Source: Rhizopus arrhizus (taxonomy: Eukaryota; Mucoromycota; Mucoromycetes; Mucorales; Rhizopodaceae). From it: a stretch of DNA of 64,000 nucleotides. Below are positions 57,189-64,000 of the stretch, piece by piece (position 1 is the stretch's first letter; each line of letters starts with the position of its first letter). The stretch spans positions 62,001 through 126,000 of the forward strand of contig JAKZZE010000034.1 of assembly GCA_024220505.1 (NCBI GenBank), written 5' to 3'. The position numbers and the translations under genes are program-made. The notes below the pieces were generated by a model. That model searched no databases. It saw only the letters and a list, made by a program, of their open reading frames with translations, and had not been told where the DNA came from.

Positions 57189-59128
57189 TTAATGCTTATG
57201 TGCATTTTCTCCCTTTCTTTGTGAAGTGTAACACTTACTGTTCCATCCTTTCAAAATTTTATTCTTACAGCTGACATGGATTATCCACAAAGGAATAGCC
57301 AATAAAATGAAGCTTAAAGCCACTAAGCTTTCTACTGGGGCTTCTATAAACGGTGTTGTGCATAAAAACAGCGCAACCATACAAAAAAGAATAGGCGTTG
57401 ATAACCACACACGATAAGGTCTGTTCAAATCCGGCTCTGTGTACCTAAATACTAATAAGGAGAGCACAGCTAAAAAATAAAATCTATATGGTTGTTAGTA
57501 AATTAGAATTCAGTTGTCCTAAACGTTACTTTACATCCATGAACTCATTGAATAAAAATTGATAAGCACTCTAAAGGAACCGATCATAATCATCACTACT
57601 GTAAGTACTGCTTGCAAAATGAGTGCTAATATAGGTGTTTGTCTAGATTGACTAAGCTTTCCAAAGAAACCAGGAATGTGACCTTGTTTAGCTGATACAT
57701 ATATAATACGAGCACCCGTGAAGACATCTGCATTAGCAGACTTCAATAGATGATTAGCATAAATACATATTTAAGGTTAATTTTTCATTCACTTACCCCA
57801 AAACAGCTGAGAGCTACACAAATAGCAAATAAAATACCACCTGCTGGACCAAACATCTTTTTACCAAAGTCCATGGAAACAGTGTTTGTATGTATAATAA
57901 CCTCCGGTTTCAAAACAGCTAAATAGGCAACATTCGCTAACATATAACAAAGTATAACCACCGGAATACCAAAAATGATTACACGAGGTAAATCTCTATG
58001 GGGATTCTTCATTTCTCCTGATACATAGTTTAAATTATTCCAGCCATCATACGCCCAAAGGCCTTTAGGGGAAAAAAAGTTAATTTGACTTGTTCATCCT
58101 CTTCTTTTCAATACCTGAATAGAAAGCTAAAGCAAACTGACCAAAACTGATTGAATTTAGTCCTTTGAATGGATCTCCTTCAATACTATTTCCACCTGCA
58201 ATTATTCCTTTATTGGATAATACAACGACACCCATGACAGATATCACGACGGCCGTCAGTACTTTAAAAATAGTTAATATGTCTTGTAATCGGATGCCAG
58301 CAGGAATTGAAATGGCGTTAATTAAAGTTAAGATCAATAAACAAGCTACAGCAAGCAATTTTGGTAAAAACTTGGGTATAATAGCATCTGCCAATTCTAC
58401 AGAAGCATCTGAATCATGAGGAACATTAAAATAGTAAGTGTGATATGCAATACGAGACACATATTCTCCAAAAACAATACAAATAATTGCAAGTCTTCCA
58501 GGCTAACAAAAAAGGAAATTTATATTGGCTTTCATCGCTTTGGTATGCACTAACCTTTTGCACAGCTATTGTCACAAATTCAAACATAAAGAAACTAGGC
58601 TGCCGAATGCCCTGCCTAAATAAACTGTTTCTCCACCATTCATAGGAAGCATTGTACCTAACTCAGCATAGCACAGGGCACCACATAAAGCCAATAGACC
58701 TGATATAAACCATACAACAAGGGCTGTACCATAGGATCCAGCAAATTCCAAAACAGGCCCTTTTTTTTGTCAATATGAATTGTTAGTATATTTCCTCTTT
58801 TTCTTTTCTTTCTCATTTTATTACCTGGAGAACTAAATAAACCACTACCAATCATTAAACCTACCACAAGCCCTAATCCGTTTATAAAAGAGACCTTTTT
58901 TTGTAACTCTGGTCCTCTAGCTTGTGTTTGTGATAGAGGAATCATGGGAATGGTTTCAAAAGAAAATACAGATGTCGAAGATGTGTTAGCATGTTGTGTT
59001 AAAGGAAGTAAAATTTGATCATCTCGATCATCAGTAAAATGGTGGGAGCCTGTACTAAATAGAGAATCTTCTGAATCTGATCCATCTAAGTTAGCGTTGT
59101 GGTCACTTATATGGTTAACAGATGGCAT
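57189..59128 (-). CDS. LAT-type amino acid permease (APC superfamily), frame interrupted once
   Basis: The start at ATG 59128 gives an ~85-residue acidic/Ser-rich cytosolic N-terminus, then helix 1 with GLVVGLMIGSGLFSSPG, the substrate-binding GSG motif of LAT-type transporters, helix 2-3 with CGALCYAELGTMLPMNGGET, and further on WAYDGWNNLNYVSGEMKNP in helix 6-7. About seven exons; the end is lysine-rich. Between GRAFGSLVS and MFEFVTIAVQKPG, at ~58588-58594, the frame needs one extra base in a T-run (A-run on the plus strand), so as written the gene is frameshifted. Relatives import large neutral amino acids or methionine. The defect may be real or an assembly error. Confidence 0.8.
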
Positions 59129-59980
59129 TCTTTATTGATCATTGAAAGCAAAAAAAGAAAAGACCCAAAATTCAAATAATTACCGGAGATCAAAACAAGC
59201 AAAATCTATTTTTCTTTGTCTTTTTCATGGGAAGCTAACAGCTAGAATAGGGAAGAGAGAAAGAAAAAAAGGCCAAAGACATCTTTAAAAGTTATATATT
59301 CAATCACTAAAAAGTTTAAAGAAACCAATGCCTTCTTTGCTCATGTTTTTGTTTTCTTTAATTGGTATATGCTTGTCAATCTTCAAACTTGGAAATAATC
59401 AGCATGAAAATGAGGGGGTTCATTTATCTAAACAAAACTATAAGATTCCCCTGTAAACATAGAAACATGTATCCACAGAGTGTGTTTCCCATTGTACGTT
59501 TCTTTGTTTTGGCTGTTTTTATGTTAATCCGGGTAACTTAACCATCTGTACAACCTTAATCCATTTCATCCTATCAAAAAAAGTATTCCACAACCTACAA
59601 TTTTGTTAACATATCAAATTATTTGCAAAACATTTGATGTAAAATAAAAATCATCTTAATCCCTCTGTTAGATAATACTTTTGCACAAAAAATTATACTT
59701 TAAAGTAGCTAGCTAACGATAATACTGATCTAAGACTTATCTAATTTATTCTAAACGAACGTTTAATGGCCATTTGTAGTTTTTTACTTATTTATTCAAA
59801 AGCAAAGGCACTGAATGGACACCAATTTATTCAAATATTATACTTAAAGGAAAGGAATGGAACAAACGACAGTGTGCTATCTGATATTTGTAATTTATAT
59901 CGCAGAAAAAAAGGATGATTTCAACTGCCGGAACACAAAACTTTTTTTATTTTTCCTTTTTACTACTTTTGCTTTTTTTT
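59129..59980. other. Intergenic, divergent promoters of permease and PQ-loop gene
   Basis: No gene recognised. It is AT-rich with pyrimidine tracts close to both start codons. Confidence 0.4.
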
Positions 59981-60956
59981 ATGGATACATCATTGCCTTC
60001 AGCAGTAACAGGCTGCATTTCTATTCTACTTTGGATAATTGTTTTTATACCGTAAAGAAAAGAAGAGAAATTTTTTGGCAATATGCTCATTCTCAATATT
60101 AGACAGTTATACGAAAACTATCGCAGAAAAAGTGGGGACGGGCTTTCCCTTGTCTTTTTAATTATTTGGCTAATAGGAGATATATTCAGCATGATTGGTG
60201 TTGTCATGGAAAAATTGATGTTTACTATGGTAACCCAAACGATAATCATGTACTTTCTTTCATATTGACGTCGTGAGAAAAAAATGGTAGTTTCTATTGG
60301 CGTTATGGTACACAGTGGCAGATATTTGTCTGATATGGCAAGTGATCTACTATAGAAAGGTTACACTATATGTTAAATTAAAACAAGACCAAGATGATGA
60401 TGTTGATAATCCTATAACAAAATCAATGCTATGGATAAACATAATTGGATCTATGGCTGTAGTCGTCTTGATAACAGTCTCTTGCTATACATATTATTTC
60501 AAGCCATTTTACAATGATCACTCTATAGCATACGGTGGCTTATCTCAATGGATGGGTTGGACAAGTGCGATTCTTTATACAGGAAGCAGGCTCCCTCAGA
60601 TCATAAAGAATTGGAAGCAGCAAAGTACAGAAGGACTGAGTTCTGGCATGTTTATCTGCACTCTATTGGGAAACTTATTTTTTACTCTGGTAATTTCTAA
60701 CGGGAATAAGGCGTACATATAGTCCATAATCTTACATGTACCTTTTTTTAGTCAATATTCTTAAATTCAACAGAACAGCCTTACATTTTGAAGAATTTAC
60801 CGTGGATTATAGGCAGCCTGGGGACAATTATTTTTGATGTTATGGTAAAGTCAACAAGATATAACTTGAGCCATATTCATATTTAAATTTCTACAATAGA
60901 TATTCCTTCAATTTTGCGTTTTCAACCGTAGAAACTTAAAACATAGAACTGATTAA
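59981..60956 (+). CDS. PQ-loop repeat membrane protein (Ypq/PQLC2-like)
   Basis: A seven-helix transporter of the PQ-loop family; relatives in vacuoles and lysosomes export cationic amino acids. The start ATG 59981 is preferred because exon 1 (to 60051) reads CISILLWIIVFIP and splices (intron 60052-60102) into QLYENYRRKSGDGLSLVFLI, which is the first PQ loop with the Pro-Gln pair formed across the junction. The second PQ loop is SRLPQIIKNWKQQSTEGLSS, followed by FICTLLGNLFFTL. Five exons give about 250 residues. The last helix is followed by a short basic tail ending at TAA 60954-60956. Confidence 0.88.
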
Positions 60957-61181
60957 AATCTGTATATAAATTCAAGTGTACTTTGAATAAAATGAGAAGA
61001 ATGGAATGTGAGGATGAAATGATGACAAAATGCTACTAAATATAAAGATAATAATAATATATAAAAAATTTCCAACGAAAGCAAATGAGATATGATTTTA
61101 CAAAATTTATGATTAGTTGTTTATTGTGAAGCATGATAACAAGGTCAAATTAAGAAAGAGGAAATGTTTATAAAAATGCAT

Positions 61182-61853
61182 TTAAGGCTTGGTACATCTG
61201 CCTCTGACACAGGCCTCTTGACAGTCGTCATTCTCGGAACAGCATGCATTGAAGGGACCCTTACCATTGCCTTTGTCCTTGTAACCAGCAATACATTTAC
61301 CAGGATTAGGATTAGGATTAACTTCGCCATTACAGACACCGTTTACACAGCTGTTAACACAATCATCGCTGGTATCACAACAATCACCCTTGTAGCCATC
61401 GCCATTCTTGAGACCTTGAGATCCAGGAGAACACTTGCCTGGGGTAGCAGTAGCGGTGGCTGTAGTAGTCTTCGTAGTAGTAGTCTTGGTTGCTGTGTTG
61501 GTAGGACCATTGCAGACTCCGCTTACACAGCTGTTGATACAATCATCACTATCATCACAGCAGTATCCTTTGTAGCCATCACCATTACCAAGTCCCTTAG
61601 ATCCGGGAGTGCACTTGCCTCCAGGAGTAGGAGTAGGAGTAGGATCAGGCTTGGAAGATCCATTGCAGACACCCTTAACGCAGGTATTAAAGCAATCATC
61701 ACTGTCCTTGCAGCAGTAACCCTTGTAACCATCACCATTGCCCTTTCCAGAGGAGCCAGAAATGCACTTGGAAGCAGCAGCAGATTTAGGGTTGACGGCA
61801 GCTTGAATTTGAACAGCAGCAACTAAGAGCAAGATAGAGAATGATAACTTCAT
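61182..61853 (-). CDS. Secreted protein with four six-cysteine repeats
   Basis: An intronless frame of 223 residues from ATG 61853. Residues 1-18 form a signal peptide (KLSFSILLLVAAVQIQA). Four repeats of ~38 residues follow, each with the pattern C-x16/17-CC-x5-C-x3-C-x4-C, as in GKGNGDGYKGYCCKDSDDCF and NTCVKGVCNG. They are joined by linkers rich in Pro/Thr (DPTPTPTPGG and a Thr/Lys/Ala run) that look O-glycosylated. The repeats hold 24 cysteines, enough for three disulfides each. Codon use is GC-richer than flanking DNA, suggesting strong expression. Function is unknown; an extracellular or wall-associated cystine-knot-like domain is inferred from the pattern only. Confidence 0.8.
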   Translation of the reverse strand: MKLSFSILLLVAAVQIQAAVNPKSAAASKCISGSSGKGNGDGYKGYCCKDSDDCFNTCVKGVCNGSSKPDPTPTPTPGGKCTPGSKGLGNGDGYKGYCCDDSDDCINSCVSGVCNGPTNTATKTTTTKTTTATATATPGKCSPGSQGLKNGDGYKGDCCDTSDDCVNSCVNGVCNGEVNPNPNPGKCIAGYKDKGNGKGPFNACCSENDDCQEACVRGRCTKP

Positions 61854-63140
61854 GTTTAAATAGAAAGAAGATAAGGTTAAGATATAATTGCAGCGATATA
61901 CACGTTTCTTATATATTGTTTCGAATGTAGTACACAATACAAAAACAGTTGACGAAAAATGACACAATGAAATTGCATTATAAGATGTGATATTTTTAAC
62001 ATGAAAAAAAACCAGAATGGCAATTCTAAGCTTTTTTTTAATCTGAACACCATTTTGATCTACATCAGCCTCATTTAATGATATAACTGGTAATTGCTTA
62101 TTTCGTACACTCTAGATTGTTGTATCGCAATAGAATACACGTTGACTTTATATTTTTCAAAATTCTATATTGATTACTGTCTTTGCTCACTGTAAGCAGT
62201 AACACAGATGTCTACGCTCAATTAATAAAAGGTACATGCCACATAATATCTCTCTCGTACAACAGTGAACCAAAAGTACAATCATCTTTCAGTTGGTTTA
62301 CACAATTACAGAATAAATTGCTGTACTCCGATTTTTCATGATAGTTTATTACTGAGAATAGTATGTGAAGTAGTAAAATATTTAATACTGCCTGAGATAA
62401 CAAAACAGTTGTAGTTTTGCTTTGTTTTCTAAACGTCATTCACCAATGTTTATGCAGAATTTTGGTTGTATGCATTATGTGTTCCGTATTGAGATTACAA
62501 CTATTTTTATTTATTTTTCTTTATAAAGAAATTATCTGTTCTCGATGAAGAGATCTTAAAATATGTTTAAAAGTATACTAAAGTAGAAGGTTTAGAAAAG
62601 TCATAAGATATATTCAAATATCCAATTAAGTATTGATACTAAAAATACATAGCATTCTTTAAATGTTTATGTAGCTCTCTGCTATGTGACACTAAGTTAA
62701 TAGTATTGGAAACGAATCATTACTCTAGAACTAAATGATCGCCCCGCTTTATTTCTTTATCAGGCGGAGTAAAAATGGAAAAGATACACAAACCCCAATT
62801 GAATAAGGGTGGATTCCTGAAGTCGTTCGCAAGAATATAAAAGTGATATTAGCCAAAACGTCTTTGAGCATACCGACCTTGAATAGCTTAATCTCTCTTT
62901 TTCTCTCTCTTTTACTTTAGCGTGTTATAGTATCCTTTAATTCAACATTATGCATTTATACTCTCATCATATCACTTACAACTGCCACTTTGCGAAAATA
63001 ATTGAGTTAACGCGGCGCAACAAATAAAAATCCCAAGTATTTTGTAAAGCATTTAAATCACAATTCATATGATATAAACTACTATATTAACTTTCTTTTT
63101 CATCCTCTTTTTTATAGCTTTCTTTGTAGTATTCATGCAA
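61854..63140. other. Intergenic AT-rich DNA
   Basis: No coding, RNA or repeat feature I can support. The first ~100 bases are the likely promoter and leader of the secreted protein. Confidence 0.4.
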
Positions 63141-63372
63141 TTTTTTTTATGAATGAAATTAGAGTGAATATTAAAACTCATTAAAGAGTACATGAGTATA
63201 AGGGTATTACAGATGTGTTAGTGACTTGCAAAAAAAAAATCTAGAAGTTTAACATGAGGGATTGTAAGCGGATAATTTTAAAACAACTTTTTAAATTTGA
63301 TTGATTGCAATCTTCTCCAAGGCAAGAGACTTTTCAAAGAATTGATGTCAGCGAAGTTTACGAATTGGGTGG
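63141..63372 (-). pseudogene. Unidentified transposon family, C-terminal remnant
   Basis: Minus-strand translation reads CHNHPIRKL, then HQFFEKSLALEKIAINQI, a stop, and VVLKLSAYN. It aligns with the remnants at 7.2, 14.9 and 31.1 kb, and shares the AATATTAAAACTCATTAAAG flank and a TTTTTTTATGAATGAA segment with the 14.7 kb copy. It is decayed. Confidence 0.45.
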
Positions 63373-64000
63373 TTGTGGCAAAAAAAAAAAAAAAAAAAAA
63401 AGTAAATCTGTTGTGGATTGCAGTATGAGATATAGAACAAGTGAAGATAAACCAAGTTTTATCTTGGAAATTTCACATCTTTGAGCGAGATAATAAAAGA
63501 TGAAAATTCGTTTGTTGTATCCTGTGTTTGGTTTCAGGTATAGCTCAAACATTAGCGCAATGAACCTTTACAGTATGTACATTTAAGATATTCATCAGCT
63601 AGTAAGAATTAAGACAAATGGGCAATATAATTCTATAATGACCATCTTCTTGTTTGATAATAGAGATAAAAGAAAATCTCACTGTGCCTCTTTATTTCTA
63701 CCCTTTACAACATACAATTGCCGATCAATCCCTACCACTTTGACCATCAAAAGGAGCAGCAACTTGCGACTTTTACACATGATAAGTTTCTATGAAAAGC
63801 GGTTCCCAGAAAATAATAATGGGGACCAATGTCTTACTGGTAGCCCAATTAAATTATTCGATTTAAACAAAGTTGGGGATCTTATTTTAAAAGCTTTTTG
63901 TAGCTACCATATTAAAGATTAAAGGAAGCTAATTTTAGCCTTTTGTTCATGACTAAACAGACTACAAAAAATTACTTTATATTATGAAAATCAGATCAAA
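63373..64000. other. Intergenic DNA at window end
   Basis: An A-run lies at ~63380-63401. A plus-strand frame at 63638-63922 is open for 94 codons but has no recognisable domain and ordinary AT-rich composition; I do not call it a gene. Confidence 0.35.

Noticed and set aside
61164..61826. Long plus-strand frame opposite the cysteine-rich secreted protein
   Set aside because: It is an antisense shadow of a GC-richer coding gene; the minus strand has the signal peptide and cysteine periodicity.
1..64000. tRNA or rRNA genes
   Set aside because: No stretch with a convincing T-loop GGTTCRANTCC plus matching acceptor stem was seen by eye; a dedicated scan could still find one.

Overview
The window reads as nuclear DNA of an early-diverging filamentous fungus, most likely Mucoromycota (Mucorales-like). 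The evidence is AT-rich intergenic DNA, many short GT-AG introns (about 40-75 nt), animal-like genes that ascomycete yeasts lack (Integrator subunit 7, GPATCH1, a CINP-like gene), a self-sufficient P450-reductase fusion, and abundant decayed transposons. The assignment is inferred from gene content only.

Layout. 1-15.9 kb is repeat-rich: LINE ORF1-like genes (one in an apparently intact 1.05 kb element with 14-bp target duplications), a LINE RT remnant, a Fanzor-bearing element on + (copy A, 2349-5477), and the first copy of a large direct segmental duplication (6676-13965). That duplication carries a complete CYP505-like P450-reductase gene and a 5'-truncated SAGA subunit gene (HFI1/TADA1). 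16-19 kb is decayed. 19.3-27.2 kb is single-copy: a heat-shock-factor gene, an ATP-grasp-like enzyme, an MFS anion symporter and a GST gene with one nonsense codon. 27.5-37.9 kb holds the second Fanzor element, inverted (copy B), joined to the second P450/HFI1 block; here HFI1 is complete, so this is probably the ancestral locus. 38.9-61.9 kb is a dense housekeeping stretch: V-ATPase subunit E, GPATCH1, ribosomal protein L8 (uL2), a CINP-like gene, Elongator ELP2, Integrator subunit 7 broken into two divergent genes, ZFAND2-type AN1 zinc finger, prefoldin 1, an ankyrin protein, a LAT-type amino acid permease (frameshifted), a PQ-loop transporter and a secreted protein with four six-cysteine repeats. 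62-64 kb is non-coding apart from a transposon remnant.

The most notable system is the pair of Fanzor (eukaryotic TnpB-like, RNA-guided nuclease family) genes. All three RuvC acidic residues and the zinc ribbon can be read, but both copies share three in-frame stops, so they look like a dead nuclease copied after inactivation. Each lies back-to-back with a truncated Tc1/mariner-type DDE transposase. The second standout is INTS7: an apparent in-gene inversion leaves the N-terminal half on the minus strand and the C-terminal half on the plus strand, each with an open, spliceable reading frame, head to head across 187 bp.

Coordinates of multi-exon genes run start codon to stop codon. Introns were placed by eye from GT-AG signals and family alignment recalled from general knowledge; no search was run.
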